Source of the DNA: Bacillota bacterium
GTDB lineage: Bacteria; Bacillota; JADQBR01
NCBI GenBank assembly: GCA_016278515.1
Contig: JADQBR010000002.1
Span: 124,001 to 188,000 of the forward strand
Length of the DNA stretch: 64,000 bases
Reading direction: 5' to 3'
The translations under genes and the position numbers were made by a program. Shown piece after piece: positions 35,694-46,929 of this stretch (the stretch's first letter is position 1; each line of letters opens with the position of its first letter). The notes below the pieces were generated by a model. It did no database searches, was not told the DNA's origin, and saw only the letters and a program-made list of their open reading frames with translations.

Positions 35694-37211
35694 ATGCTTG
35701 CAATAGTAGAAAGCTGCACTTTGATTGGCATAGATGGCTATTTGGTAAAAGTAGAGGTAGACGTCTCATCAGGATTACCCGGATTTGAAATTGTTGGTCT
35801 CCCTGATACTGCAGTGAAGGAGGCAAAAGACAGAGTCAGAGCAGCCATTAAAAATAGTCATTTTTCCTTTCCAGGTCAAAAAATCACTGTTAATTTAGCA
35901 CCGGCAGATATTAAGAAAGCAGGGCCTTTTTTTGATTTGCCTATTGCTCTTGGTATTTTGGCGGCCACGGGACAAGTTGCATCTGAACAGCTTTATGGAA
36001 AAGTATTTGTGGGGGAGTTGTCGTTGGAAGGAACAATTCAGTCGGTTTCCGGGGTTTTGCCAATGGCGTTATCTTTACTTAGATTAAATAAAGAGGCCTT
36101 TGTTGTACCTAGAATAAATTCATGGGAAGCTGTTTTGGCCAAAGGACTTGACATTTTTGCTGCTGCTAGTCTAAATGATTTGATTGATCGTGTTAGCACT
36201 GGTAATCTTGAGAAAGTTTATTTCAAACAAGATGAAAATAAATCTCTAGAAAACCTTCCGGATTTCTCCGATGTTGTTGGTCAGGACGCCGCAAAACGAG
36301 CCTTGAAAATAGCTGCGGTGGGTAATCATAATCTACTAATGGTTGGCCCTCCTGGCTCCGGAAAAACGATGCTAGCAAAACGACTTCCCTCAATCCTTCC
36401 ACCAATGTCTCATGACGAAAGTATTGAGGCTACTCGGGTCTACAGTGCCGCAGGACTATTAGACAAAGATAATCCTCTTGTAACAGACAGACCGCTGCGG
36501 TCGCCTCACCATTCTGCTTCGGCTGCAGGCATAATTGGCGGTGGTAGAATACCAAAGCCAGGAGAAATTAGTTTAGCCCATAACGGAGTTCTATTTATGG
36601 ATGAATTACCGGAGTTTCGAAAAGATGTTTTGGAATCCTTGAGGCAACCTCTTGAAAACGGATTAGTTACTATTTCGAGAGTAGCCGCAGCCTTAGATTA
36701 CCCTGCTAAAATTATGTTTATTGCAGCGATGAATCCTTGTCCATGTGGTTTTTATGGAGACCATACCAAAGAATGCAAATGCAGTGAATATCAAATAATG
36801 CGCTATAGAAATAGAATTTCTGGGCCGGTATTGGATAGAATAGATATACAAATTGAAGTGCCAAGACTTTCTTATGAGGAAACAAGGCATAACGTACAGC
36901 AGGAGACATCTAAAGATATTAGGCAAAAGGTTATTATGGCAAGAGAGTTTCAGAAAAAAAGATATAAGGACACGTCAATCAATAATAATAGTCAACTAGA
37001 TTCTGAGGGCATAAAGAAGTGGTGTATGCTAGATGGTGAAGGGGAAGAATTGCTTAAAGCTTCATACGATATATTAGGTTTAAGCATGCGGGCTCACCAT
37101 CGGATTTTGAAAGTTGCTAGAACTATTGCTGATATGGAACAAAAGAATAGAATATCAGTTGAAAACCTTGCTGAGGCTATTCAGTATCGTAGAATGGAGC
37201 ATGAGAATTAG
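35694..37211 (+). CDS. comM: ComM/YifB family AAA+ ATPase (Mg-chelatase-like)
   Basis: AAA+ protein of 505 residues; the ComM homologue is a branch-migration helicase helping integrate transforming DNA. The N-terminal lid-like domain begins MLAIVESCTLIGIDGYLVKVEVDVSSGLPGFEIVGL. Walker A is VGPPGSGKT (about 216-224), Walker B LFMDELPEF, followed by a CPCGFYGD...C zinc-like insert and NRISGPVLDRIDI. ATG follows CCTAGGAGGA. Its neighbours (a LigD-type polymerase and dprA) also act on DNA. Confidence 0.88.
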   Translation: MLAIVESCTLIGIDGYLVKVEVDVSSGLPGFEIVGLPDTAVKEAKDRVRAAIKNSHFSFPGQKITVNLAPADIKKAGPFFDLPIALGILAATGQVASEQLYGKVFVGELSLEGTIQSVSGVLPMALSLLRLNKEAFVVPRINSWEAVLAKGLDIFAAASLNDLIDRVSTGNLEKVYFKQDENKSLENLPDFSDVVGQDAAKRALKIAAVGNHNLLMVGPPGSGKTMLAKRLPSILPPMSHDESIEATRVYSAAGLLDKDNPLVTDRPLRSPHHSASAAGIIGGGRIPKPGEISLAHNGVLFMDELPEFRKDVLESLRQPLENGLVTISRVAAALDYPAKIMFIAAMNPCPCGFYGDHTKECKCSEYQIMRYRNRISGPVLDRIDIQIEVPRLSYEETRHNVQQETSKDIRQKVIMAREFQKKRYKDTSINNNSQLDSEGIKKWCMLDGEGEELLKASYDILGLSMRAHHRILKVARTIADMEQKNRISVENLAEAIQYRRMEHEN

Positions 37212-37286
37212 ACGGTTCACATGCTAGAGAAATATGGACTAAACTTGACTAAAATTATATGTTAAGGAAACACTAGTTCTAAAGGA

Positions 37287-37523
37287 ATGCCATTTAAGAA
37301 TAGAGTTAATATTAATATAAGAGTAATTAAAACTAAAAGTAGAAGAAGTTGGGGTAAATTGGTTATAGCAGGTATTATTTCTTTATTGCTATTATTGTTT
37401 GTGCTTTTCTTAATTCTTTTTAAACTTGGGGAGATGAGGGAAGTAACTGTTAAAAAAATAGTTGAAAAAGAAGTAGGTCATTGGTGGGGTGTGTCTGTTG
37501 CAACATATTGTCTACCAAACTGA
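37287..37523 (+). CDS. Small single-pass membrane protein, unknown function
   Basis: A 78-residue frame with a basic N terminus, one strong hydrophobic helix (about 25-46, rich in Leu, Ile and Phe) and a short charged C-terminal part. I do not recognise it. AAAGGA lies almost adjacent to the ATG, so the translation signal is poor. Its 3' end overlaps the start of the polymerase gene by 35 bp. Confidence 0.4.
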   Translation: MPFKNRVNINIRVIKTKSRRSWGKLVIAGIISLLLLLFVLFLILFKLGEMREVTVKKIVEKEVGHWWGVSVATYCLPN

Positions 37524-38415
37524 AGGGTGCGAAATTAATTTAAAAAATCTAGACAAAGTGTTTTGGCCTGAAAAAAAATTACTAAAAGCAGACCTGCTTG
37601 ATTACTATGCTAAAGCAGGTCCTTTTCTTATTCCCTATTTAAAGGATAGACCATTTACTCTAAAACGTTATCCTGATGGAATTTACGGTAAAAACTTTTA
37701 TCAGAAGGAATGTCCTGGAAATGCTCCGGATTGGCTGCAAACAGTCAGGGTGACCCATGGTAAAAAAGCAATCAATTATTGTCTGGTTAATAAAAACGCA
37801 GATTTGTTATGGCTGATTAATCAAGGATGTATTGAATTACACACCTGGTTGGCAACTCATATAAACCCGGCTAATCCAGACTTTGCTGTTTTTGATTTGG
37901 ACCCAGCCCAAGGAGCGAGTTGGAAGGATGTTTTAGCTATTGCAAAACTAGTGGGAGAACTTCTTAAAGAATTAAGGCTTAAAGGTTATCCCAAAACTAG
38001 TGGTGCCTCAGGCTTACACATATATATACCTATTCAGCCTAAGTATGATTACCAGACGGTACAAAAATTTATTAAAAAGTCCGCTGAACTTGTTGTTGGT
38101 GTTTTTCCAGAAAAGGCTACTATGGAAAGAAGCATAGAAAAAAGACGCGGGAAAGTGTATCTGGATTACCTTCAGAATGGGCCAGGTAGGACAATGGCAT
38201 CCGTGTACAGTGTTCGTCCTGTCCCGGAAGCTTCGGTTTCAATGCCCATAACTTGGGAAGAAATAAATGAAACGGTGATTTTTCCTGATACATTTACCAT
38301 AGAAAATGCTCTGACGGAAATCAGCAATCGTAATTCTTTCTTTTCTAGCTGCCTTAAAAATAAGCAGGATTTGGCTTCTGCGTTAAAGATATTATCAATA
38401 ATTAAACATTTTTAA
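37489..38415 (+). CDS. LigD-type DNA polymerase (archaeo-eukaryotic primase domain)
   Basis: Stand-alone polymerase domain of the LigD family used in bacterial non-homologous end joining, a primase-like enzyme that fills gaps and adds ribonucleotides. The 308-residue protein shows the N-terminal LDKVFWPE, RYPDG...FYQKECP, catalytic DLDP (Asp136, Asp138), SGASGLHIYI (His177) and LDYLQN (Asp226). No ligase or nuclease domain is fused and no ku gene is in the window. GTG at 37489 with GGTGGG just upstream is the likely start; a TTG at 37498 is an alternative. Confidence 0.88.
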   Translation: MCLLQHIVYQTEGCEINLKNLDKVFWPEKKLLKADLLDYYAKAGPFLIPYLKDRPFTLKRYPDGIYGKNFYQKECPGNAPDWLQTVRVTHGKKAINYCLVNKNADLLWLINQGCIELHTWLATHINPANPDFAVFDLDPAQGASWKDVLAIAKLVGELLKELRLKGYPKTSGASGLHIYIPIQPKYDYQTVQKFIKKSAELVVGVFPEKATMERSIEKRRGKVYLDYLQNGPGRTMASVYSVRPVPEASVSMPITWEEINETVIFPDTFTIENALTEISNRNSFFSSCLKNKQDLASALKILSIIKHF

Positions 38416-38485
38416 AGGAATTTTGGTTTGTACATAGAAAGCAAATAGGAGATTTTCCTGCTATAGAAGAAGGGAGTGGGCTGGA

Positions 38486-39571
38486 GTGAAAGGTGGGTAC
38501 TGGCTAGGTTTAAGTCGTATTTCGGGGTTAGGCATTAGAACAGCCTTGCGGTTACTGGAGCAATATTCTTCTATTGAGCAGCTTTGGTCAGCTTCGGATA
38601 ATGAAATCCTAAATGCTTCTGGTATTTCTAAGGGGCAATTGCAGACTTTTATAAAGTTCAGGAATGAATTTGACTACAACGCAGCAATTAGTTCTTTATC
38701 CGGACAAGGAATAGGATTCATTCATATGGATTCCACTGAATATCCGGACACATTACGGACCCTTTATAATCCTCCGTTAGTGTTGTATTATAAAGGTGAT
38801 ATCACGCTGCTTAATACGCCTGCAGTTGGGATAGTTGGGTCACGTAAAGCTACACATTATGGAAAGAGGGTTTCTTACGAATACGCAAATGGACTTGCTG
38901 CAAGTAATTTAACTGTTGTAAGCGGCATGGCCCTTGGGATTGATACTGAGGCGCATAAGGGTGCGTTAAGTGTTAACGGTAAGACAATTGCAGTACTGGG
39001 TTGTGGAGTGGATATTTGTTATCCCAAAGCAAATAAAGAATTGTATGACAACATATTTGAAAGAGGCTTGTTAATATCTGAATTCCTGCCGCAAAGTGAG
39101 CCAAATGCAAGAAACTTTCCTATTAGGAATCGATTAATAAGTGGGCTGAGTTTAGGAATTATCATAGTGGAAGCCGCAAAAAAAAGCGGTTCATTAATTA
39201 CTGCAGACTTTGCATTAGAACAGGGGAAAGAGGTATTTGCGGTTCCAGGTCCCATAACCAGTCAAAATAGCCAAGGTACCAATGAATTAATTAAGCAAGG
39301 TGCAATACTAACTGATACGGTCAATGTAGTTTTAGATAAACTGGAGCAAGAACAAAGCTTATTTGAAAATGTTACTGAAATTCATAAAAAGGCAGCTATC
39401 AGTTTAGAAGAAAAGCAACTGATTAATATAGCATCCGGGGCACCAGTGCATATTGACCAATTGGTTGAAGAATCAAAATATCCGGTTGAAAGAATTAACT
39501 CAATGTTATTGTTTCTAGAGATAAAAGGGTTGGTAAAAAGATTACCTGGGCGCTTCTATCAGGCGTTATAG
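38486..39571 (+). CDS. dprA: DNA-processing protein DprA
   Basis: Loads RecA onto incoming single-stranded DNA during transformation. The 361-residue protein has an N-terminal helix-hairpin region, the Rossmann fold with GIVGSRKATHYG and SGMALGIDTEAHKGAL, RNFPIRNRLISGLS and a C-terminal winged-helix-like domain (from about 300). GTG at 38486 follows GAAGGGAGTGGG. It precedes topA as in Bacillus. Confidence 0.94.
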   Translation: MKGGYWLGLSRISGLGIRTALRLLEQYSSIEQLWSASDNEILNASGISKGQLQTFIKFRNEFDYNAAISSLSGQGIGFIHMDSTEYPDTLRTLYNPPLVLYYKGDITLLNTPAVGIVGSRKATHYGKRVSYEYANGLAASNLTVVSGMALGIDTEAHKGALSVNGKTIAVLGCGVDICYPKANKELYDNIFERGLLISEFLPQSEPNARNFPIRNRLISGLSLGIIIVEAAKKSGSLITADFALEQGKEVFAVPGPITSQNSQGTNELIKQGAILTDTVNVVLDKLEQEQSLFENVTEIHKKAAISLEEKQLINIASGAPVHIDQLVEESKYPVERINSMLLFLEIKGLVKRLPGRFYQAL

Positions 39572-39638
39572 TTATAATTAACAATCATATTGTCTATAAT
39601 TATAAGGACAATGGTGGAAATAAATTGAGGTGGTATTG

Positions 39639-41735
39639 GTGGGTAAAACTTTAGTTATCGTGGAATCGCCGGCTAAGGCTAAGACTATTTCCAAATTTTT
39701 AGGGCGAAAATATACAGTCAAATCTTCTATGGGACATGTCAGGGATTTGCCTAGAAGCCAATTTGGAGTAGATACTGAAAATAATTATGAGCCTAAGTAT
39801 ATTACAATTAGAGGCAAAGGTGACATATTAAAAGAACTTCGCTCAGCAGCAAAAAAATGCGATAACGTGTTATTGGCACCTGACCCTGATAGAGAGGGCG
39901 AAGCAATAGCATGGCATTTAGCACAAGCTCTGAACGTAGAATATGAGGAAGAATGTCGTATACAATTTAATGAGATTACCAAAAGTGCTGTAAGCGGCGC
40001 AGTAAAAAATCCACGAAAAATAAATTACAATGTGGTTGATGCGCAGCAGGCCAGAAGAATTTTAGACCGTCTAGTGGGCTACAACCTAAGTCCGTTATTA
40101 TGGCGGAAGGTTAAAAAAGGTCTTTCTGCCGGTCGTGTACAATCTGTGTCAGTTAGGTTAATTTGCGACCGCGAAGAAGAAATAGAAGCATTTGAACCTG
40201 AGGAATACTGGACGTTAACAGCGACTTTGCAAAATAATAATAAAGAAGCTTTTGACGCTAAGCTGACCAAACATAAGAATTCTAAAGTTGAAATAAAAAA
40301 TCAGGAAGAAATGCAAGCAATTCTCAATGATCTCAAAGATACCTTATTTAATATTGATGACATTAAGAGCAAAGATAGGAAGCGTAGTCCTGGGCCGCCT
40401 TTTACAACGAGCAGCTTACAACAGGACGCTTATCGAAAACTAAATTTTACTGCGAAAAAGACTATGCGGGTTGCACAACAGCTATATGAAGGAATTAATA
40501 TTGGAAAAGAAGGCGAGGTTGGTTTAATTACCTATATTCGTACTGATTCTACCCGTATTTCCGATTCGGCCCAAACAGATGCCAAGGATTTTATTAATCA
40601 GGAATATGGACAAAAGTACGTACCTGAGCAGCCAAAGAAGTTTACTAATAAAAAGTCAGCTCAGAATGCTCATGAGGCTATCAGGCCAACTAGTACTTTC
40701 CGAACGCCTAAGCAGTTAAAAGAAAAATTGACCCGTGACCAATTAAAGTTATATACAATAATTTGGGAGAGATTTGTTGCCAGCCAAATGGCTGATGCGC
40801 TGATGAAAAGTACTACAGTATTAATTTCTGCTAACGAATATCAGTTTAAGGCAACCGGATCAGTTATCAAATTTCCAGGCTTTATGAAGATTTACGCAAC
40901 TGATAAAGAAAAAGAAAATCTCCTACCGGAACTAACAGTTGGATTAAAGCTGCTACTGGAAAAGCTTGATGACAAACAACATTTTACTCAACCTCCTCCA
41001 AGGTATAGTGAGGCCTCTCTGGTTAAAATATTAGAAGAAAAAGGAATAGGCAGGCCTAGTACTTATGCGCCTATTATTGATACAATTTTATCTAGGGGTT
41101 ATGTCGTTAGAGAAGACAAACAGTTTCACCCTACTGAATTGGGGCGGGTAGTTGTTAGCTTGCTAAAAGAATATTTTTCAGATATTGTTAATGTTAAGTT
41201 TACGGCAAACTTGGAAGATGAACTTGATGAGATTGAAGAAGGAAAAAGAGAATGGGTTGAAGTCATAGATAATTTTTATAATCCTTTTAAGACATCCTTA
41301 GACAAGGCTGATGAAGAAATTGGCAAAGTAGAAATCGAGGATGAGGTGGCAGACGAGTTATGCGACAAATGCGGTAGAAACATGGTTATTAAATTTGGCA
41401 GATATGGCAAGTTTTTAGCCTGTCCTGGTTTCCCAGATTGTCGGAATACAAAACCACTGCTGGAGGAGATTGGTGTAAAATGTCCTAATTGCGATGGAGA
41501 TATAGTTGAAAGGCGTAGTAAGAAAGGACGTAAATTCTTTGGTTGCAGCAAGTATCCGGAATGTAATTTTGTATCTTGGTATAAACCTACTAATGAACCT
41601 TGTCCTGAATGTGGGGCCATTTTGGTGGAGAAAAGGTCCAAAAAAGCTGGTACACGTCTGCAGTGTTCCAATAAAGAATGCAACTATTGGAAACCGATGG
41701 AGACAACGGGCAAGCAAGGAGAAGCTAGTAAATGA
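39639..41735 (+). CDS. topA: DNA topoisomerase I
   Basis: Relaxes negative supercoils. From GTG at 39639, after GAGGTGG, the product has 698 residues; GTG 39630 and TTG 39636 are alternatives. The Toprim domain starts [13 protein letters not shown], with [15 protein letters not shown]; the active tyrosine is Tyr299 in [10 protein letters not shown]. The C terminus has three four-cysteine zinc modules (CDKC...C, CPNC...C, CPEC...C). A weak TATAAT at 39595-39600 lies upstream. The stop overlaps the trmFO start. Confidence 0.96.
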   Translation: MGKTLVIVESPAKAKTISKFLGRKYTVKSSMGHVRDLPRSQFGVDTENNYEPKYITIRGKGDILKELRSAAKKCDNVLLAPDPDREGEAIAWHLAQALNVEYEEECRIQFNEITKSAVSGAVKNPRKINYNVVDAQQARRILDRLVGYNLSPLLWRKVKKGLSAGRVQSVSVRLICDREEEIEAFEPEEYWTLTATLQNNNKEAFDAKLTKHKNSKVEIKNQEEMQAILNDLKDTLFNIDDIKSKDRKRSPGPPFTTSSLQQDAYRKLNFTAKKTMRVAQQLYEGINIGKEGEVGLITYIRTDSTRISDSAQTDAKDFINQEYGQKYVPEQPKKFTNKKSAQNAHEAIRPTSTFRTPKQLKEKLTRDQLKLYTIIWERFVASQMADALMKSTTVLISANEYQFKATGSVIKFPGFMKIYATDKEKENLLPELTVGLKLLLEKLDDKQHFTQPPPRYSEASLVKILEEKGIGRPSTYAPIIDTILSRGYVVREDKQFHPTELGRVVVSLLKEYFSDIVNVKFTANLEDELDEIEEGKREWVEVIDNFYNPFKTSLDKADEEIGKVEIEDEVADELCDKCGRNMVIKFGRYGKFLACPGFPDCRNTKPLLEEIGVKCPNCDGDIVERRSKKGRKFFGCSKYPECNFVSWYKPTNEPCPECGAILVEKRSKKAGTRLQCSNKECNYWKPMETTGKQGEASK

Positions 41736-43033
41736 ATGTAAATATTATTGGCGCGGGCTTAGCCGGCAGTGAGGCGGCCTGGCAGGTGGCCCAACAAGGT
41801 GTCTCTGTTATGCTCTATGAGATGCGCCCAAATAAAATGACCCCGGCACATAAAACAGGTAATTTTGCAGAATTGGTTTGTAGCAATTCATTCCGCGGTT
41901 CCAGTTTAACCAATGCTGTTGGGTTACTCAAAGAAGAAATGAGCAGACTGGAGTCTATAATAATGGTGGTTGCGCGGCATCATCAAGTTCCCGCGGGCGG
42001 AGCATTAGCTGTTGACAGAGAACGGTTTGCTAACGAAATAACTAAAAAAATAACAGGCCATCCTTTAATACAAGTTATAAGAAAAGAAATTAGCGCCATC
42101 CCCGATGGTATTACTATAATCGCTACAGGACCTTTAACTTCGGATGAATTGTCAAGAATAATATCGAAACAGACCGGTGAAAAATATTTTTACTTTTATG
42201 ATGCTGCTGCTCCAATAATAATGGCCGATAGCATTAACTATTCCAAAGTTTTCCAAGCTTCACGATACGATAAAGGAGAAGCTGATTATATTAACTGTCC
42301 ATTTACTAAAGACGAATATGAGTTATTTTATGAAGAACTCATTCAAGCAGATTTAGCACCACAGAAGAACTTCGAAACAGAACAATTTTTTGAAGGGTGC
42401 ATGCCAATCGAACAGCTGGCAAAGAGAGGAGCAAAAACATTACTTTTTGGGCCCATGAAGCCGGTTGGGTTGGTTGATCCCAAAAAAGGCAAGGAGCCTT
42501 ATGCCGTAGTGCAGTTGAGGCAGGATAATCAGGAAGGTACTTTATATAATATGGTAGGGTTTCAAACCCATTTAAAATGGGGAGACCAAAAACGTATTTT
42601 TAGACTTATTCCAGGTCTTGAAACAGCTGAATTTGCCCGATATGGGGTTATGCACAGAAATACTTTTATTAATTCCCCAAAATTGCTGCAACCTACGATG
42701 CAGACTAAAGTGCAGTCAGATGTTTTATTTGCTGGACAGATTACCGGGGTAGAAGGCTATATTGAATCTGCTTCTAACGGTTTGGTTGCAGGCTTAAATG
42801 CTGTCCGCTTAGCCCAAGGCCTTGACCCAGTGACATTTCCAACTGATACAGCTATTGGAGCTCTCTGCAATTATATCTGCAGTGCAAATTCTGAAAATTT
42901 TCAGCCAATGAAGGTTAACTATGGCTTGCTTCCGTCTCCAGAGAAGAAGATCAAACCAAAAGCACTTCGAAATCAAATGTTATCCGAACGAGCATTGAGA
43001 AGTATAGACAGTTTTATTAAAAAAATAAAATAG
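41732..43033 (+). CDS. trmFO: tRNA m5U54 methyltransferase TrmFO
   Basis: Folate- and FAD-dependent enzyme that methylates U54 in the tRNA T-loop, typical of Firmicutes. The 433-residue protein starts with the dinucleotide-binding [13 protein letters not shown], then [14 protein letters not shown] and, near the C terminus, [22 protein letters not shown]. It overlaps the topA stop by 4 bp (ATGA). Confidence 0.95.
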   Translation: MNVNIIGAGLAGSEAAWQVAQQGVSVMLYEMRPNKMTPAHKTGNFAELVCSNSFRGSSLTNAVGLLKEEMSRLESIIMVVARHHQVPAGGALAVDRERFANEITKKITGHPLIQVIRKEISAIPDGITIIATGPLTSDELSRIISKQTGEKYFYFYDAAAPIIMADSINYSKVFQASRYDKGEADYINCPFTKDEYELFYEELIQADLAPQKNFETEQFFEGCMPIEQLAKRGAKTLLFGPMKPVGLVDPKKGKEPYAVVQLRQDNQEGTLYNMVGFQTHLKWGDQKRIFRLIPGLETAEFARYGVMHRNTFINSPKLLQPTMQTKVQSDVLFAGQITGVEGYIESASNGLVAGLNAVRLAQGLDPVTFPTDTAIGALCNYICSANSENFQPMKVNYGLLPSPEKKIKPKALRNQMLSERALRSIDSFIKKIK

Positions 43034-43110
43034 TTATTTAAGTTATCTAAAGGTTGTCAGTGGTTTGTGAATATGTTAACATATATTTGTTTGGCTGGAG
43101 GCTCATAACT

Positions 43111-44037
43111 GTGGATATGAACTTAGAGGAATCTATTGATGGATTTCAAAATTATCTAAAAGTACATAAAAATTCTTCAGATCATACCAATAGAGCATAC
43201 CAGACTGACGCCCAACAGTTCATAGCTTTCTTGTCCCAATTATTCGTAAAGGAACCGGAGATGCTAACTCCACAAGAGATCAACTATAAAATTATTAGGC
43301 AATATTTATCTTATCTGACCCTGAACGGTTATCAGAAATCGACAATTGCACGCAAGTTAGCTTTCATTAGGTCTTTTTTTAAATTTTTAGTACAGGAAAA
43401 CATTATAGAACATAATCCTTTAGTCATGATTAGAACACCTAAACAAGATAAACGTCTACCGTCCTTTTTATATTACACTGAATTAGAGCAGCTAATAAGC
43501 ATGCCTGATTTAACTAAAGTTCTGGGTATTAGAGATAAAGCACTGCTGGAGTTAATTTACTCTTCAGGGTTAAGAGTTAGTGAGGCAACAGCAGTTACTG
43601 TATCTACGCTGAATATAGACACAGGGTATCTTCGGGTAATGGGAAAAGGTGCTAAGGAAAGGATCGTGCCATTTGGCAGGGAAGCAGCACTTGCTTTGCA
43701 AAACTATTTAACTATTGCTCGACCTAAGCTTTTAGTTTTGGCAAAAGCATTAAATCAATCCGATGTTCTATTTTTAAACAATCAAGGTGGACCGTTGACA
43801 GCTCGCGGCGTTCGTTATGTTGTCAATAAATATGTAAAGGAAATGGCATTGGAGAAAAAGGTATCACCTCATACATTACGTCATTCCTTTGCTACACATA
43901 TGTTAGACCGAGGCGCAGATTTAAGAGTTGTTCAGGAGTTGTTAGGACATGTTAGCCTGTCAACTACGCAAATATACACTCATGTAACACGACAAAGAAT
44001 AAAAGAAGTCTATAAAGGAGCTCATCCAAGAGCCTAA
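43111..44037 (+). CDS. xerC: Tyrosine recombinase XerC
   Basis: Resolves chromosome dimers at dif. From GTG at 43111, after TGGAGG, the protein has 308 residues; a longer frame from 43054 lacks a site. Catalytic residues are Arg155 (SGLRVSEA), His254 and Arg257 (SPHTLRHSF), His280 (LLGH) and nucleophile Tyr289 (TQIYTHV). The position next to hslVU-codY marks it as the CodV-type chromosomal recombinase, not an integrase of a mobile element. Confidence 0.93.
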   Translation: MDMNLEESIDGFQNYLKVHKNSSDHTNRAYQTDAQQFIAFLSQLFVKEPEMLTPQEINYKIIRQYLSYLTLNGYQKSTIARKLAFIRSFFKFLVQENIIEHNPLVMIRTPKQDKRLPSFLYYTELEQLISMPDLTKVLGIRDKALLELIYSSGLRVSEATAVTVSTLNIDTGYLRVMGKGAKERIVPFGREAALALQNYLTIARPKLLVLAKALNQSDVLFLNNQGGPLTARGVRYVVNKYVKEMALEKKVSPHTLRHSFATHMLDRGADLRVVQELLGHVSLSTTQIYTHVTRQRIKEVYKGAHPRA

Positions 44038-44048
44038 GGGGGTATAAT

Positions 44049-44591
44049 ATGTTTCGGGGAACTACCATTATTGCTGTGAAAAGAGAGAATGAAGTAGCCA
44101 TAGCTGGTGATGGACAGGTAACTTTTGGTGATAAAACGGTTATGAAACATGGGGCAAACAAGCTTAGAAATCTTTATGATGGGCAAGTAGTTGCCGGGTT
44201 CGCAGGATCTGTAGCAGATGCTTTTACACTATTTGATAAATTTGAAAAAAAATTAGAAGAATATTATGGTAATATAGTAAGGGCGGCAGTGGAGTTGGCA
44301 AAAGACTGGCGTACGGATCGTATTTTAAGAAAGTTAGAAGCACTATTAGTAGTAGCTAATAAGGATAAACTTTTAATTATTTCTGGAACTGGTGAAATAA
44401 TTGAACCTGATGATGGTATTGCTGCAGTAGGTTCTGGGGGTTCTTATGCTCTGGCGGCAGCGCGGGCACTTACAAAGTATACGGACTTGCCTGCTAAAGA
44501 GATAGCAAGGGAAGCATTATTAATAGCATCTTCCATTTGTGTATTTACCAATGAGAATATTAATGTTGAAGAGTTGAGGGAGGGGAGTTAA
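44049..44591 (+). CDS. hslV: ATP-dependent protease subunit HslV (ClpQ)
   Basis: Proteolytic core of the HslUV complex. The 180-residue protein reads [10 protein letters not shown], so the proteasome-like nucleophile is Thr5 and a short MFRG segment must be removed, unlike E. coli HslV where only Met precedes Thr. [15 protein letters not shown] and [14 protein letters not shown] are conserved. ATG follows AAGGGGGTA. It overlaps hslU by one base. Confidence 0.94.
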   Translation: MFRGTTIIAVKRENEVAIAGDGQVTFGDKTVMKHGANKLRNLYDGQVVAGFAGSVADAFTLFDKFEKKLEEYYGNIVRAAVELAKDWRTDRILRKLEALLVVANKDKLLIISGTGEIIEPDDGIAAVGSGGSYALAAARALTKYTDLPAKEIAREALLIASSICVFTNENINVEELREGS

Positions 44592-45991
44592 TGGAAAATT
44601 CAACGCCAAGAGCTATAGTCCGCGAATTGGACCGTTTTATTATTGGCCAATCTGAGGCTAAAAGATGTGTTGCTTTGGCATTGCGAAATAGATATAGAAG
44701 AAAACAGCTCCCACCTGAAATGCAGGAAGAAATTCTACCTAAGAACATCATAATGATTGGTCCAACGGGGGTAGGTAAGACAGAGTTAGCACGCCGGATG
44801 GCCAAATTGGTTAAAGCGCCTTTCGCGAAAGTGGAAGCAAGTAAGTTTACTGAAGTGGGTTACGTTGGTCGTGATGTTGAATCAATGATTCGGGATTTGG
44901 TGGAAACAGCTATTCATATGGTTAAGAGTGAGAAAATTGATAAAGTGTATCAGCAAGCAGAAAAGTTGGCGGAAGAAAGGATATTGGATTTATTGGCTCC
45001 TTATCCGACAAAAGATAATCCAAGCCAGAATCCCTTGGAATTTCTATTTCCCGGTAAGAATAAGCAAGAAACGAATAGTGATGAGTTGTACCAGCAAAGG
45101 ATTAAAAAGGCGGAGGAAAAACGATGCATCTTAAAAGAAAAACTAAAACGATCTGAACTGGAGGACGAAATACTGGAATTAGAGGTTAACGATACTTCGC
45201 CTCAGATGTTGGAGGTCTTTTCGGGTTCAGGTATGGAGGACATGGGGATAAATCTTCAGGATATTCTTGGGGGACTTGTTCCAAAAAAGACGAAAAAACG
45301 AAAAGCAACCGTCAAAGATGCTCGGAAAGTATTGGCTCAGGAAGAAGCCCAAAAATTAATAGATATGGATGAAGTAAAGAACGATGCTATTAAAAGAGTT
45401 GAACAGGAAGGTATTATATTCCTGGATGAGATAGACAAAATTGCCGGTAAAGAATCCGGACATGGCCCGGACGTTTCGCGAGAAGGAGTGCAGAGGGATA
45501 TCCTGCCAATAGTTGAAGGTTCTACTATAATGACTAAATATGGGCCTGTAAGGACAGATCACATATTATTTATTGCTGCTGGAGCTTTTCATGTTTCAAA
45601 GCCTGCTGATTTAATTCCGGAATTACAAGGTCGATTTCCAATTCGGGTTGAATTAAACAGCTTAAAGCAAGAGGATTTTTCTCGCATTTTAACGGAGCCT
45701 CATAATTCACTAATTAAACAATATACAGCATTATTAGAGGTAGAAGGTATCAAAATCCATTTTACGGAGGGTGCTATTGCTCAGCTTGCGGACATTGCAT
45801 TTCGTGTAAACAGCCAAATGGAGAATATTGGTGCCAGGAGATTGCATACTATACTAGAGAAACTTTTGCAGGATTTATCTTTCGAGTGTCCGGAATTAGA
45901 TGATGCAGAAATAGTGATAGATGAAAAATATGTAAATGAAAAGCTGGAAGACGTTGTGAAGGATCAGGATCTCAGTAAGTATATTTTATAA
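44591..45991 (+). CDS. hslU: HslU (ClpY) AAA+ unfoldase
   Basis: Unfolds substrates and feeds them into HslV. The 466-residue protein has Walker [10 protein letters not shown] (57-65), the substrate pore loop [10 protein letters not shown], a variable I domain (about 110-250), Walker [10 protein letters not shown] and sensor segment [27 protein letters not shown]. The C terminus ends in SKYIL, the tail used to activate HslV. Confidence 0.95.
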   Translation: MENSTPRAIVRELDRFIIGQSEAKRCVALALRNRYRRKQLPPEMQEEILPKNIIMIGPTGVGKTELARRMAKLVKAPFAKVEASKFTEVGYVGRDVESMIRDLVETAIHMVKSEKIDKVYQQAEKLAEERILDLLAPYPTKDNPSQNPLEFLFPGKNKQETNSDELYQQRIKKAEEKRCILKEKLKRSELEDEILELEVNDTSPQMLEVFSGSGMEDMGINLQDILGGLVPKKTKKRKATVKDARKVLAQEEAQKLIDMDEVKNDAIKRVEQEGIIFLDEIDKIAGKESGHGPDVSREGVQRDILPIVEGSTIMTKYGPVRTDHILFIAAGAFHVSKPADLIPELQGRFPIRVELNSLKQEDFSRILTEPHNSLIKQYTALLEVEGIKIHFTEGAIAQLADIAFRVNSQMENIGARRLHTILEKLLQDLSFECPELDDAEIVIDEKYVNEKLEDVVKDQDLSKYIL

Positions 45992-46012
45992 ATATTAGGA
46001 GGAGAATGAAGA

Positions 46013-46795
46013 ATGAAAACCTTATTAGAAAAGACTAGAAACATTAATAAAATTTTACAGAAGGCTGCTGGGCAACCCGTGGATTTTGAAGAAATGGCTT
46101 CTGTGTTAGCACAAAATATAAGTGCTAATTGTTATATTGTTGGAAGGCAAGGGAAAATATTAGGACATAGCTTTATGAACGGTTTCTCTTGCGATTTAAT
46201 GGAAGACATAGTAGAGAAGTCTATGCGTTTCCCTAAAGAGTATAACGATGATTTATTGAGGACGACGGAAACCAAAGCGAATTCCAGCCAGACTGCCAAT
46301 GCATGCATCTTAGACAAACAAGATAAATGTATCTATAGTAATAAATTGGCTACAATAGTACCTGTAAATGGTGGAGGTCAAAGGCTGGGAACCTTAGTGC
46401 TTGCTAAATTCAATGTTCAATTTACAAATGAAGACTTAATTTTGGCAGAATACGGAGCCACTGTAGTAGGGATGGAAATATTACGTTCAAAAGCAGAAAG
46501 AGTTGAAGAAGAGGCTCGTAAAAAAGCGGCTGTTCATATTGCTTTAGGTACTTTATCCTATTCGGAGATGGAAGCTGTAGATCATATTTTTGCTGAATTA
46601 GATGGCAGTGAGGGAATTTTAGTAGCTAGTAAAATTGCAGATAGAGCAGGAATTACGAGATCAGTCATTGTAAATGCTTTAAGAAAATTTGAGAGTGCAG
46701 GTGTTATTGAATCTAAATCGTTAGGGATGAAAGGTACTTATATTAGAGTATTGAATGACTACCTGCTCGACGAAATTGATAAGTCCAGACACTAG
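46013..46795 (+). CDS. codY: GTP-sensing transcriptional repressor CodY
   Basis: Global nutritional regulator sensing GTP and branched-chain amino acids. The 260-residue protein has the N-terminal GAF domain ([16 protein letters not shown] onward) and a C-terminal winged helix at about 200-240, with [21 protein letters not shown]. It follows xerC-hslV-hslU exactly as in Bacillus. ATG follows TTAGGAGGAG. Confidence 0.96.
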   Translation: MKTLLEKTRNINKILQKAAGQPVDFEEMASVLAQNISANCYIVGRQGKILGHSFMNGFSCDLMEDIVEKSMRFPKEYNDDLLRTTETKANSSQTANACILDKQDKCIYSNKLATIVPVNGGGQRLGTLVLAKFNVQFTNEDLILAEYGATVVGMEILRSKAERVEEEARKKAAVHIALGTLSYSEMEAVDHIFAELDGSEGILVASKIADRAGITRSVIVNALRKFESAGVIESKSLGMKGTYIRVLNDYLLDEIDKSRH

Positions 46796-46896
46796 ATAGA
46801 TCTCTTTAAATTGTTGTATTAAATGCAACACAAGTAACCATAACTACATAAAATAAACTGATTGGAATAATTTTATCGTAAATATTTTGAAAAAAG

Positions 46897-46925
46897 TTGA
46901 GTATCTTTAAAAAGTTTGCTATACT
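46897..46925 (+). promoter_or_regulatory. rpsB promoter
   Basis: TTGAGT (46897-46902) and TATACT (46920-46925) are 17 bp apart. Transcription would start near 46931, giving a leader of about 110 bases before rpsB. Confidence 0.7.
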
Positions 46926-46929
46926 TAAT

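Noticed and set aside
41276-41717. Long reverse-strand open frames opposite the 3' part of topA
   Set aside because: They mirror the zinc-finger region of topA, lack ribosome binding sites and have no recognisable product.
43054-44037. Tyrosine recombinase as a sign of an integrated mobile element
   Set aside because: Its position beside hslV-hslU-codY and its length identify it as the chromosomal XerC/CodV; there are no attachment-site repeats or phage genes nearby.
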